In this document: piece after piece, positions 27,622 through 36,177 of the stretch
How positions within the stretch are numbered: the first letter of the stretch is position 1
Layout of the letters: each line of letters begins with the position of its first letter
Source: Clostridia bacterium
GTDB taxonomy: Bacteria > Bacillota > Clostridia > Christensenellales > UBA1242
Assembly: GCA_028708805.1 (NCBI GenBank)
Contig: JAQVYC010000011.1
Span: 1-40,531, forward strand
DNA: 40,531 nt
Reading direction: 5' to 3'
The notes under the pieces: model-generated
Database searches by the model: none
Told to the model about the DNA's origin: nothing
The model's input: only the letters and a program-made list of their open reading frames with translations
Made by a program: the position numbers and the translations under genes

Positions 27622-28710
27622 TTAATTTATTGAATAAATGTTTCCCGGTAATTTTCTTATTAAACCACGAATTTGCAACATTGTCAAACAACTGTTTAAT
27701 GTTTTTATTTCTAGCTTTGTTATATCGTGTAAATTTTCCAATGACTGTTCGACATCTTCTAATGCTGTTAAAATTATTTTTTCATTGATATTAGTTTGAA
27801 CCGATTCAACTCTTTTTGTGCTTATCTTATTCGGGGTTATCCCCATTTTAAACAAGATATCTTCCGTCTCTGTAACGCAAGCACCTTGCATTGATTTTAG
27901 TATTTTATTTGTGCCCTTACCTTTTATATTGTTGATATTTCCAGGCACAACAAAAATTTCTTTTCCATATTCTAATGCATAATTCTTTGTGTGAAGCGCT
28001 CCGCTTTTTTCGGGAGCTTCGGTTATTAAAACACCATCACTAAGAGCGGCTATTATTCTGTTTCTGAAAGGAAAAGTGTAAGATGTTGGGCGAATGTTTG
28101 GTCTGTATTCACTAATAAGTAAGCCTTTTTGAGTAATTTCTTCTGCAAGGTTCGTGTTTATTGCTGGATATATCTTGTCAAACCCGCCGCCTAAAACTGC
28201 TATGGTTTTACCATTATTTGATAATGCTTGTTCGTGTGAAATTTTATCAACACCAGAAGCCAATCCACTTATTATGGTCAAATTATTTTGAGCTAATTCT
28301 TTTGCAAAAATTTCGGTAATATACCTGCCGTAGGCGGAAGGAAATCTTGTTCCTACAATTGCAATACTCTTTGTATTAAACAAAGATAAATCACCTTTAC
28401 AAAAAAGAACAAGTGGCTTTTCATCTATTTCTTTTAATTTACTTGGATAATTAGAATTTAAAACTGTAACGCATTTAATGTTTTTACTATCTAAATTATT
28501 TATATAAGAGTTTAATATGGCTTCATTTACTCCTATCATTTCTGAATAAATACTTGTGCCAACTATTTTTATTATTTCGTTCTTTCTTGAATTTATATTA
28601 TTAATTTTATAGCCTAACTCACTTAAAATATTTAAAATTTTATTTGCCTTATTCAATGACACATTAAACATTGTCAACCATATTAACGCTTTTTCATCCT
28701 GAGTATACAT
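27622..28710 (-). CDS. dprA: DNA-processing protein DprA
   Basis: DprA (Smf) loads RecA on incoming single-stranded DNA in transformation, and is also kept in bacteria not known to be competent. The 362-aa product has an N-terminal helical part, the Rossmann-like core (about 105-290) with IVGTRFPSAYGR, IISGLASGVDKISHEQAL and IAVLGGGFDKIYP, and a C-terminal winged-helix part. The next gene downstream is topA, the common Firmicutes order. A 148-bp gap to topA holds a weak TGCGAC/GTCGCA hairpin without a T-run, so read-through is likely. Confidence 0.95.
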   Translation of the reverse strand: MYTQDEKALIWLTMFNVSLNKANKILNILSELGYKINNINSRKNEIIKIVGTSIYSEMIGVNEAILNSYINNLDSKNIKCVTVLNSNYPSKLKEIDEKPLVLFCKGDLSLFNTKSIAIVGTRFPSAYGRYITEIFAKELAQNNLTIISGLASGVDKISHEQALSNNGKTIAVLGGGFDKIYPAINTNLAEEITQKGLLISEYRPNIRPTSYTFPFRNRIIAALSDGVLITEAPEKSGALHTKNYALEYGKEIFVVPGNINNIKGKGTNKILKSMQGACVTETEDILFKMGITPNKISTKRVESVQTNINEKIILTALEDVEQSLENLHDITKLEIKTLNSCLTMLQIRGLIRKLPGNIYSIN

Positions 28711-28777
28711 TTTCTTCCCTTAATATCTATTAAATTTATTTATAAAATCAATGTTTCAATTAATGATTTATTAAAAC

Positions 28778-30307
28778 CTAAATCCAATATTTTTGATCTA
28801 GCGACCTATATTGGATTGCTTCTGCAACATGTTCTACCAATATTTCATCTTCACCGTCTAAATCTGCAATAGTTCGTGCAACTTTTAAAATTCTGTTATA
28901 TGCCCTTGCACTTAAAGATAGGTTTTCGAAAGCATTTTTTAATAATGTTTCACTGTCTTTACCTAAGATACAAAAGTCCTTAGTCATTGCAGTATTTATT
29001 TTACTATTACAATATAATTTATAATCTTTAAATCTATTATTTTGAATTTTCCTTGCCTTATTTACTCTATTACGAATATCAACAGAACTTTCTTCTTCAT
29101 CTTTGCTTTTGATTTCATCATATGTAATGCCGTCAACTTCAACATGTAAATCAATTCTATCCATAAGCGGACCAGACAACTTATTTAAATATTTATGAAT
29201 TTGAGATGGTGTGCAAGAACAATTGTGTTTAGAACTTCCATAATATCCACAAGGACAAGGATTCATACTTGCAATTAAAGTAAACGCCGCTGGATAAACC
29301 GCAGTTTGAGCCGCCCGTGCCACAGTTATAATACCATCCTCTAATGGTTGCCTTAATGCTTCTAAGGTATGGCGGGCATATTCAGGCATTTCATCTAAAA
29401 ACAAAACACCATTATGAGCCATACTGATTTCGCCTGGTCGAACATTTCTTCCGCCACCAGTTAAACTTGGCAGTGTGGAAGTATGATGCGGAGTTCTGAC
29501 TGGTCTTTCAAACATAAAACCTTTATTATTCAATTCTCCTGCGACACTATGAATTTTTGTAACTTCTAAAGCCTCATCAAAAGTCATATCGGGTAAAATT
29601 GAAGCAAAGCTCTTTGCAAGCATTGTTTTTCCGCTTCCAGGTGGACCAATCATCAACAAATTATGCCCCCCAGCCGCAGCAATTTCAAGAGCTCGTTTTG
29701 CACTAGTTTGACCTTTAATATGTTTGAAATCATGAGAAAAAGTTATTTCATTTTTCCACCTTAAAAACTTAGTGTTTTCCATTGGACTAATTTGTTCTGT
29801 TCCGTTAAGAAATCTTACTGTTTGTTGTAAACTTTTAACAGAATAAACTTCAATATCATTAATAAAACTTGCTTCGTGGCGGTTATCAAAAGGAATAATA
29901 AATTTTTTATAACCTAATTTTTTAGCGGATATCAAAATCGCTAAAACACCTTTCACTTTTCTAATTTCACCACTTAAAGACAATTCCCCAAGAATTACAT
30001 AATCTTGAATTGTTTTCACCGGAATTTGATTATGAGCCGCCAAAATTCCAATAGCAATGGGCAAATCAAATACAGGTCCTTCCTTCTTTTTATCGGCAGG
30101 AGCAAGATTTACTGTTATTCTTTTAAAAGGAAATTCCAGTAAAGAGTTTTTAATAGATGCTCTGATTCTTTCAATAGACTCTTTAACAGCTACATCAGCT
30201 AGTCCAACAAGCTCAAAAGAATAAAGCCCGTTAGCAATATTTACTTCAACAATTACCGGAAAACCTTCAATGCCTTTAAGCCCGAAACAATATGTTTTAG
30301 AAAGCAT
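28778..30307 (-). CDS. yifB: YifB/ComM family AAA+ ATPase
   Basis: A Mg-chelatase-like AAA+ protein; ComM of this family is a branch-migration helicase in natural transformation. The 509-aa product has the N-terminal Lon-like fold (ETVNLAPADKKKEG type block, here ITVNLAPADKKKEGPVFDLP), Walker A in MIGPPGSGKTML, Walker B in GVLFLDEMPEY, the Cys cluster NPCPCGYYG...CSC, and GPLMDRIDLHVEV. It lies 67 bp upstream of dprA, which fits a DNA-uptake or recombination role for the pair. Confidence 0.95.
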   Translation of the reverse strand: MLSKTYCFGLKGIEGFPVIVEVNIANGLYSFELVGLADVAVKESIERIRASIKNSLLEFPFKRITVNLAPADKKKEGPVFDLPIAIGILAAHNQIPVKTIQDYVILGELSLSGEIRKVKGVLAILISAKKLGYKKFIIPFDNRHEASFINDIEVYSVKSLQQTVRFLNGTEQISPMENTKFLRWKNEITFSHDFKHIKGQTSAKRALEIAAAGGHNLLMIGPPGSGKTMLAKSFASILPDMTFDEALEVTKIHSVAGELNNKGFMFERPVRTPHHTSTLPSLTGGGRNVRPGEISMAHNGVLFLDEMPEYARHTLEALRQPLEDGIITVARAAQTAVYPAAFTLIASMNPCPCGYYGSSKHNCSCTPSQIHKYLNKLSGPLMDRIDLHVEVDGITYDEIKSKDEEESSVDIRNRVNKARKIQNNRFKDYKLYCNSKINTAMTKDFCILGKDSETLLKNAFENLSLSARAYNRILKVARTIADLDGEDEILVEHVAEAIQYRSLDQKYWI

Positions 30308-30459
30308 AAACTCCCCTTAAATATTAATATAGCATAAAATGAAATGAATGGGCAAATATATTTTCTAAAATTAAAAATTAAAGTTTATAATTGTAGAGAT
30401 AGAGTATTTACTTAAATATTTTATATGTGGTTAAAAATGCAGGATTTTATTAAATTCTT

Positions 30460-31542
30460 CTAATTTTCAAAATCCATTATCTCACCGCCACCTAAACATA
30501 TACCTTCTTTATCATATAATACTGCGTATTGCCCTGATGTAATTGCTCGCTGAGGATGTTTGAAATTAATTAAAACATAATCATCAAAAATGTTTACCTT
30601 AACTTCTTGGTCGGGCTGTCTGTATCTAAATTTTGCAAAACATTCAAATTGATTTTCGGCTGGCATTTCAGGAATCCAATTAAAATTGTTACACTTGCAA
30701 AAACTTGAAAACAATGCTTTATCTTCTCCTTGTGAAACAACTAAGCGGTTATCTTTCAAATTTTTCGCCAATACAAACCACCGCTCACCACTTCCACCAC
30801 TTCGCCCGCCAAGATTTAAACCTCGTCTTTGCCCTATTGTGTAATACATAAGTCCATCATGTTGCCCGACAATTTCTCCGCTTTGCGTTATGATGTCCCC
30901 CTTAGTGGCAGGTAAATAATTCTTTAAAAATTGCTTAAAGTTTCTTTCGCCTATAAAACATATACCAGTAGAATCTTTCTTATTTGCTGTTGACAATCCT
31001 AATTCTTCGGCAATTTTTCGAACTTGTGGTTTTGTTATTTCAGAAAGCGGAAACAATACTTTTTCCAACTGATTTTGGCTGAGCTGATTTAAAAAATAAC
31101 TTTGGTCTTTGTTTAAATCTTTTGATTTAGCAAGGTAAAACTTGCCATCTTTTTCTATCTTTTTGCAATAATGACCTGTGGCGATATAATCTGCACCAAG
31201 CTTATTTGCTTGTTCTAAAAAAGGACCAAATTTTATTTCTTTATTACAAAGCACATCTGGGTTGGGTGTTCTACCCTTTTTATATTGTTCTAGAAAATAT
31301 GAAAAAACTCTTTTTTGATATTCTTTTGAATAGTTTACACTATAATATGGCATGTCAATTAAATTGCATACCCTTTTTACATCTTCATAGTCATCTTCGG
31401 CGGTACAATTATCTCCTTCTTCCCAATTAATCATAAAAAGCCCAATGACTTTATAGCCCTGTTGTTTTAATAAATATGCCGCCACACTGGAATCAACTCC
31501 TCCACTCATACCAACAACAACTGTTTCTTGTTTTTTAATCAT
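30460..31542 (-). CDS. mnmA: tRNA-specific 2-thiouridylase MnmA
   Basis: MnmA thiolates U34 of Lys, Glu and Gln tRNAs using sulfur relayed from a cysteine desulfurase. The 360-aa product has the PP-loop GMSGGVDSS (11-19), the two catalytic cysteines C99 (NPDVLCNKE) and C195 (STGICFIG), and the C-terminal GQYAVLYDKEGICLGGG block. It lies 39 bp after the TM2 gene. The desulfurase at 21696 is the only one in view and may be its sulfur donor. Confidence 0.97.
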   Translation of the reverse strand: MIKKQETVVVGMSGGVDSSVAAYLLKQQGYKVIGLFMINWEEGDNCTAEDDYEDVKRVCNLIDMPYYSVNYSKEYQKRVFSYFLEQYKKGRTPNPDVLCNKEIKFGPFLEQANKLGADYIATGHYCKKIEKDGKFYLAKSKDLNKDQSYFLNQLSQNQLEKVLFPLSEITKPQVRKIAEELGLSTANKKDSTGICFIGERNFKQFLKNYLPATKGDIITQSGEIVGQHDGLMYYTIGQRRGLNLGGRSGGSGERWFVLAKNLKDNRLVVSQGEDKALFSSFCKCNNFNWIPEMPAENQFECFAKFRYRQPDQEVKVNIFDDYVLINFKHPQRAITSGQYAVLYDKEGICLGGGEIMDFEN

Positions 31543-31581
31543 ATAAATACTCTTTTTCTTTAATTTAAATCAACTTAATGT

Positions 31582-32070
31582 TTATTTTGTATTAATTTTA
31601 TTATTTTCTGGTAATTTTAAAGCAATAGGAACTTTATATTTATTGAATGCGATTAAAATTAAATCATAAAACCAAAAATAAAAAACTAAGGCGGCGGGAA
31701 TTAACAACCATGTTTTAAATAAATATGCCTGAAAGCTCGGCTCTAAAACTAATAACAAAACCATAAACAGCAATGAAAAAAGAAAACTAAACGCCGCTTT
31801 GTAATATCTACCAACATAGAAATTATGCAAGCCCAGATAACCACCAAAAGCACATAGAATACCTGCTAACCAACGCTTTAAATCACTCGGAAACTGATTT
31901 GTTAAAAGAACTTTCTCATTTTCCTTGTTTACTATTGCCCTTTTCGCCTCCTGATTAGAAGCATATTTTAATCTTTCAAAAACCAATTTGCAATTAGGAC
32001 ATTTTATCATATTTGCATATGTTTTTTGCTTACATCTAGGGCATTTTTTTATTAATTTCTCGTTAGACAC
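31582..32070 (-). CDS. Zinc-ribbon TM2-domain membrane protein
   Basis: A 162-aa protein with an N-terminal zinc ribbon (CPRC at 10-13 and CPNC at 24-27) and a TM2 module: ILCAFGGYLGLHNFYVGRYY followed by two or three membrane segments. TM2 proteins are widespread but functionally undefined. The start codon is GTG (32070), preceded by AAGGAGA. It probably shares a transcript with mnmA, 39 bp downstream. Confidence 0.85.
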   Translation of the reverse strand: MSNEKLIKKCPRCKQKTYANMIKCPNCKLVFERLKYASNQEAKRAIVNKENEKVLLTNQFPSDLKRWLAGILCAFGGYLGLHNFYVGRYYKAAFSFLFSLLFMVLLLVLEPSFQAYLFKTWLLIPAALVFYFWFYDLILIAFNKYKVPIALKLPENNKINTK

Positions 32071-32108
32071 AATCTCTCCTTAATCTGCTTTAAATATCTA
32101 ATTTAATT

Positions 32109-32138
32109 TTAACATAAATAATCTTAAATTGATATAAT
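32109..32138 (+). promoter_or_regulatory. Promoter of the Cys-rich protein gene
   Basis: TTAACA (32109-32114), an 18-base spacer and a perfect TATAAT (32133-32138). The start site would lie about 32145, 7 bases before an 18-bp palindrome. Confidence 0.55.
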
Positions 32139-32151
32139 ATTTTTCGAATTA

Positions 32152-32169
32152 AAAATTGTTAACAATTTT
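32152..32169. promoter_or_regulatory. Perfect 18-bp palindrome, possible operator
   Basis: AAAATTGTTAACAATTTT is a perfect palindrome with no loop. It lies just past the predicted start site of the Cys-rich gene and in the region divergent from the TM2 gene. Dyads without a loop are more like protein-binding sites than RNA hairpins. Confidence 0.45.
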
Positions 32170-32209
32170 CTTTTTATTACATAATATGAACTGGGAGGAC
32201 AAAAGAAAA

Positions 32210-32530
32210 ATGTTTTGTAATAATACCTTTAGACACTCATGTGGAAAATCTCAATGTGGAGGCGGTTACACTCCACCAGTAAATCCATCTTGCTTTCCTA
32301 TAACTGGAAACAAATGCGGGGATCAATGGAACCATTGCGGTAATTGGGACAGATGTTGCAACAGATGTGATTGCAAATTTGATTCTCATTGCGGCTGTTT
32401 TCCATCATTTTGCAAGAGACCCATAATTTGCTTTCCTTTAGGAGCTTTTAAACAACAAAATAATTGGAAAAAGCCTTTAAAAAGAAACTCTAATAGTTCA
32501 CAATTTAATAATCTAAACTTTCCAGAATAA
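32210..32530 (+). CDS. Small cysteine-rich protein, 106 aa
   Basis: Not recognised. It has 14 cysteines among the first ~80 residues, many in pairs or short spacings (CGKSQCGGG, RCCNRCDC, HCGCFPSFC), with Gly, Asn, His and aromatic residues between. The C-terminal 30 residues are Lys/Asn-rich. No signal peptide. The ATG at 32210 is chosen because GGGAGG lies 9-10 bases upstream; an earlier ATG at 32156 would place that site inside the frame. Composition resembles cross-linked spore-coat proteins or metal-binding proteins, but neither is shown. Confidence 0.72.
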   Translation: MFCNNTFRHSCGKSQCGGGYTPPVNPSCFPITGNKCGDQWNHCGNWDRCCNRCDCKFDSHCGCFPSFCKRPIICFPLGAFKQQNNWKKPLKRNSNSSQFNNLNFPE

Positions 32531-32556
32531 ATAATAAGTTATTTTAGCTGAAAATT

Positions 32557-34332
32557 TTATATTTTTTTCCAATCATTTAAAATAGATTCCGCAAACTCGA
32601 AGACCTCTTGAAAAGACAAGGGGTCTTCTAAATTTACTCCTGCAAGTTTTAAAACTTCTAGAGGGGGTCTTGAAGAACCCGCAGATAAAAATTGTAAGTA
32701 ACTTTCTTTAGCACCTTCTTCGTTATTAAAAAGTCTTTTGGCAATATGCACAGCACTTGTTATACCTGTTGCATATTTATAAACATAAAAAGCTCTGTAA
32801 AAATGCGGTATGCGACTCCATTCATATCTTATTTCAGATAAAAGTTCAACATTTTCACCGAAATATTTTTTATTCAAGTCCCAATAAATATTGTTTAAAA
32901 TATCTTTTGACAAAATTTGTGTACTTTCGTAAATACTATGCAATTTGCTTTCAAATTCTGAAAACATTGTCTGACGAAAAAAGCTACCATAAAAATTGTA
33001 CATAAAATGACTGTAACAAAAAATTTTTTCTTCTTTTGTTTTTGCGGTTTTCATAAGATATAAAAGCAACAATATTTCATTGACATTGCTTGCAATTTCC
33101 GCTAAAAATATTGAATAATGCGAAGTTTCATAAGGTTGTTTTTTATCAGAATAATAAGAGTGCATTGCATGCCCTAATTCATGTGCAATTGTAAAAACTG
33201 AATTTATGTTTTCTTTATAATTTAAAAGCACAACAGGATGAATTCTATATGAGGCATTTTCAAAAGCACCACTGGTTTTGCCTTTGTTTTCGTATACATC
33301 AATCCAGCGTTCATCATATGCTTTTTGAACTAAATTCATATATTCTACACCTAGTGGAGCGGTTGCCTTTTTTACAAGTTCAATTGCTTCTTCATATGAA
33401 ATATTTACATTAAACCTATCGGTTGTTGGAGCACTTAAATCATATATGGCAAACTTATCTAGTTTTAATTCTTGTCTTTTTATTTCAAAATATTTATGAA
33501 AAACACTAAGATTTTTATTTGCTGAATCAATTAAATTATCATACACTTTCCCACTTATTTCTTCGCCAAACAAAGCATTTTCAAGACAGGAATCAAAATT
33601 GCGAATTTTACTACTAAAAGCATTTGATTTTATATCATTTATATAATTTGTTGCCAATGTGTTGTTAAATTCTTGATACTTTTTATGCAAACCAATCATT
33701 GCATTTTTCCTTAAAACACGGTCTGAGCTTTGAATATAAAGCCCATAATTTCCGTGAGTTAATTCTTTCTTATTTCCTTGTGCGTCCTGTACTGACTCAA
33801 ATGTAAAGTCTACATCATTAAGCATATCGAAAACTTCTGAAAACCCGCCTGAAAAAGACTGCATTTTGGAAAGCAATGCTTCTTCTTTTTTAGATAAAAT
33901 ATGAGGTTTGAAGCGTGAAATATCTCTAAAATATTCTCTAAACTGTGGATAGGATGAATTTAGCATTAGCTTGTTTAGCACTTCTGTTGGCAATTCGCTG
34001 ATTTCCACTTTAATAAACGATGATAAAGTTGAAAATTCTAAATACACACTCATACCTTTTTCTTGAAGTTCTTTTGCTTCACTATTTTCACCATCTTCAC
34101 TTACTTTTAAAGTTGCATATGAAAGCAAGGCATCTAGCTTTAACCAAATATCTGAATTAAACAATAAGCATTCAAAAACCGTTTCTTCATTGAAAAGTTT
34201 TGTTTCATAATCTTTGATTTTTTGCATTTCTTTTTTTACTATATTCAATCGTGAAATACAATCTTGATTATCTTTGCAATAATCAGTTAAATCCCATTTA
34301 TACTTTTCACTTATTTCTTCTCGTTTCTTCAA
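32557..34332 (-). CDS. pepF: Oligoendopeptidase F (M3 family)
   Basis: A cytoplasmic zinc peptidase that cuts short peptides. The 591-aa product has an N-terminal helical region and the catalytic HELGH near residue 383 (TIAHELGHAMHSYYS), followed by the usual Glu helix (FLAEIASNVNE). The start is inferred as TTG at 34332 (LKKREEISEKYKWDL), with TAGGAG 5 bases upstream and 13 bp after the stop of the pseudouridine synthase gene. The only upstream ATG (34395) would overlap that gene by 50 bp and adds a hydrophobic stretch foreign to the family. It is last in a CBS-rlu-pepF operon. Confidence 0.93.
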   Translation of the reverse strand: MKKREEISEKYKWDLTDYCKDNQDCISRLNIVKKEMQKIKDYETKLFNEETVFECLLFNSDIWLKLDALLSYATLKVSEDGENSEAKELQEKGMSVYLEFSTLSSFIKVEISELPTEVLNKLMLNSSYPQFREYFRDISRFKPHILSKKEEALLSKMQSFSGGFSEVFDMLNDVDFTFESVQDAQGNKKELTHGNYGLYIQSSDRVLRKNAMIGLHKKYQEFNNTLATNYINDIKSNAFSSKIRNFDSCLENALFGEEISGKVYDNLIDSANKNLSVFHKYFEIKRQELKLDKFAIYDLSAPTTDRFNVNISYEEAIELVKKATAPLGVEYMNLVQKAYDERWIDVYENKGKTSGAFENASYRIHPVVLLNYKENINSVFTIAHELGHAMHSYYSDKKQPYETSHYSIFLAEIASNVNEILLLLYLMKTAKTKEEKIFCYSHFMYNFYGSFFRQTMFSEFESKLHSIYESTQILSKDILNNIYWDLNKKYFGENVELLSEIRYEWSRIPHFYRAFYVYKYATGITSAVHIAKRLFNNEEGAKESYLQFLSAGSSRPPLEVLKLAGVNLEDPLSFQEVFEFAESILNDWKKI

Positions 34333-34345
34333 AACTACTCCTATT

Positions 34346-35038
34346 TTATATATATTTTTGAAAATTAAATAAATTCCAAGGATTTTTATCTTCAAATGGG
34401 TAAGCCTTGAATTGCAAGGTCTTATCTAAGGTTGGATGTTTGAAAACCAGTTCACTTGCCCATAAAGCCAAATTGTTCGTCATTACTTTCAAATCACCAA
34501 CATTTCCATATTTCGCATCACCATAAATGGGTGTCCCTATACTTGCAAGTTGTAATCTTATTTGGTGAGGTTTACCTGTTTCTAGATTTATTTTTAAAAG
34601 GCTTAAATTGTTAACCGTATCTAAAACAACATAATCCATTTCTGCCTTTTTTGCTCCTGTTTCCAACATAGGAACTATTCTAACTTTATTTTCCTTTTCA
34701 TCTTTTTTTACATAATGTTCAAGGTGTGCCCTACTCATTCTAGGAACGCCTTTCACAACTGCATAATATGTTTTTTCAAATGTTCCGTTTTTAATTTGAG
34801 CCGAAATTCTAGAAGCGGATTTTGAATTTCTAGCAAAAACAATAACACCACCTGTTGGACGGTCTAACCTGTGAACTAACCCCACAAAAGCCTCGCCCTT
34901 TTTATTATATTTCTCTTTTATATAGCCTTTGACCATACTTAATAAATCATTATCTCCGCTAGCATCTGCTTGCGTAGGTATATTTTGCGGTTTTAACACC
35001 ACAACAATATGATTGTCTTCATAAATTATATCTAACAT
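34346..35038 (-). CDS. RluA/RluD-family pseudouridine synthase
   Basis: Converts specific uridines in rRNA or tRNA to pseudouridine. The 230-aa product has the catalytic Asp in HRLDRPTGG (D59), GLVHRL, and the later block LETGKPHQIRLQLASIG and GDAKYG. It lacks the S4 RNA-binding domain found in RluD, so it resembles the short family members; the target site cannot be told. The ATG follows GAGGAAAT. It is 12 bp after the CBS gene. Confidence 0.92.
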   Translation of the reverse strand: MLDIIYEDNHIVVVLKPQNIPTQADASGDNDLLSMVKGYIKEKYNKKGEAFVGLVHRLDRPTGGVIVFARNSKSASRISAQIKNGTFEKTYYAVVKGVPRMSRAHLEHYVKKDEKENKVRIVPMLETGAKKAEMDYVVLDTVNNLSLLKINLETGKPHQIRLQLASIGTPIYGDAKYGNVGDLKVMTNNLALWASELVFKHPTLDKTLQFKAYPFEDKNPWNLFNFQKYI

Positions 35039-35050
35039 ATTTCCTCTTTT

Positions 35051-35779
35051 TTAAAACTTTTCTAATAAGGCGTTCATGTCCATAATATCGCCTGTTGTTA
35101 AAATGCCAAGCGGAACTTCTTGCATACTGCCCGTTTTTGTTAAAATTAATATAAGCAATTTCCTGTTATCGTAAAAAAGATCTAAGGCTTTTTCAATTGT
35201 TATACCCATTGGAACTACTTCATAATATTTTACATCATTAAATTTTCTTATAACATCTTCAATTTTAGTTTGTTCTAAAAATTGATTGATGTCTACCTTG
35301 CCAACAATTTGCTCTCCTATTATATTTAAAATTTTTTGCCCGTTCGCTACACCTATTAAGCCCTCATTTTTATATACCGGCAAATTGCTGAATGATGATG
35401 TGTAAATAACTTCAATTACTTTTTTAAGAGGCATATCACTTTCAACTGTTACCACATCTTTTTTACAAACTGTATTCCAAACTTTCGGTGGTGCAGATAT
35501 TAACCCTGCAATATATTCCATTTCTAAAACCACACTTTCATGTGGCTCTGCAATTATATACTCATCATTTGCTCTATGAATAATTGCATTTCTAAGCCTG
35601 CCATAATCAATTAATTTATCTTCATACTTTCTAACTACATAATTCATCACAACTGACTTTCTTATCATTTCGGAAAACGACATACTTCGCCTAAAATTAT
35701 ATTGAACTCTAAGTTCATGGTCAATTGTGTTATATGCTCTTATAAATCTTCTTGCGTTATCTTCATCTGTTTTTATCAT
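35051..35779 (-). CDS. HEPN-like plus CBS-pair protein
   Basis: A 242-aa cytoplasmic protein. Residues ~100-242 hold two CBS modules (DVVTVESDMPLKKVIEVIYT, SNLPVYKNEGLIGVANGQ; then PLGILTTGDIMDM), which bind adenine nucleotides in many proteins. The N-terminal ~90 residues are helical and contain RLRNAIIHR; R63-x4-H68 fits the RX4-6H motif of HEPN domains. The start at 35779 follows TAGGAG; the longer frame to 35824 has no ribosome site. It is first in an operon with the pseudouridine synthase and pepF. Proteins of this architecture exist in Clostridia, but I know of no assigned function. Confidence 0.82.
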   Translation of the reverse strand: MIKTDEDNARRFIRAYNTIDHELRVQYNFRRSMSFSEMIRKSVVMNYVVRKYEDKLIDYGRLRNAIIHRANDEYIIAEPHESVVLEMEYIAGLISAPPKVWNTVCKKDVVTVESDMPLKKVIEVIYTSSFSNLPVYKNEGLIGVANGQKILNIIGEQIVGKVDINQFLEQTKIEDVIRKFNDVKYYEVVPMGITIEKALDLFYDNRKLLILILTKTGSMQEVPLGILTTGDIMDMNALLEKF

Positions 35780-35852
35780 AAAAACTCCTAAAACTATTAT
35801 AACATTCAGCATTTTATATTGCAATGATTTATCAAGAAAATAAAATAAAAAA

Positions 35853-36122
35853 GCCGTGCAATTTGCTTTGTCAAAGATAACCTACCTCATCAATTAAAAC
35901 TCAGCTCCACCAAAGCTTCCTTATGGCACATAAAAGATATTGCTTAATGTTGCTGTCTTCCAACCCTCACATAATTCACAATTTTTTATTGCATAAGACC
36001 TTAATTTCAACACTGGATTAAAAAAGACGATAAATAAATTAAACTTTGCCGAGGCAAACCATCAGTTCTGCTGTAGCGGATTGCAGATTACAGGGCACCG
36101 CTAGCTCCCCACTTAGCACGGC
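35853..36122 (-). ncRNA. ffs: Signal recognition particle RNA, Bacillus type (scRNA)
   Basis: This RNA pairs with Ffh to target nascent membrane and secreted proteins. Read on the minus strand it begins GCCGTGCTAAGTGGGGAG and AGCGGTGCCCTGTAA, matching the 5' Alu domain of B. subtilis scRNA. It contains the Ffh-binding GGAA loop region (GTTGGAAGACAGCAAC at 35964-35949), then ACATTAAG and TTATGTGCC. It ends in GCACGGC, which pairs with the 5' GCCGTGC, followed by T6. The length, about 270 nt, is the expected one. It fills the 398-bp gene-free gap between ung and the CBS gene. Ends are estimated from the closing helix and promoter. Confidence 0.92.
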
Positions 36123-36127
36123 AGTTA

Positions 36128-36156
36128 ATAATAACACAAGTTTAAAACAATATCAA
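36128..36156 (-). promoter_or_regulatory. Promoter of the SRP RNA
   Basis: On the minus strand TTGATA (36156-36151), a 17-base spacer and TATTAT (36133-36128), each one base off consensus. The start site would be about 36121, at the first base of the SRP RNA closing helix. Confidence 0.65.
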
Positions 36157-36177
36157 TAAAAAAATTAAAATTTTATT

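Noticed and set aside
34333..34395. Upstream extension of PepF to the ATG at 34395
   Set aside because: It overlaps the pseudouridine synthase gene by 50 bp, adds a non-family hydrophobic stretch and has no ribosome site, whereas the TTG at 34332 has one.
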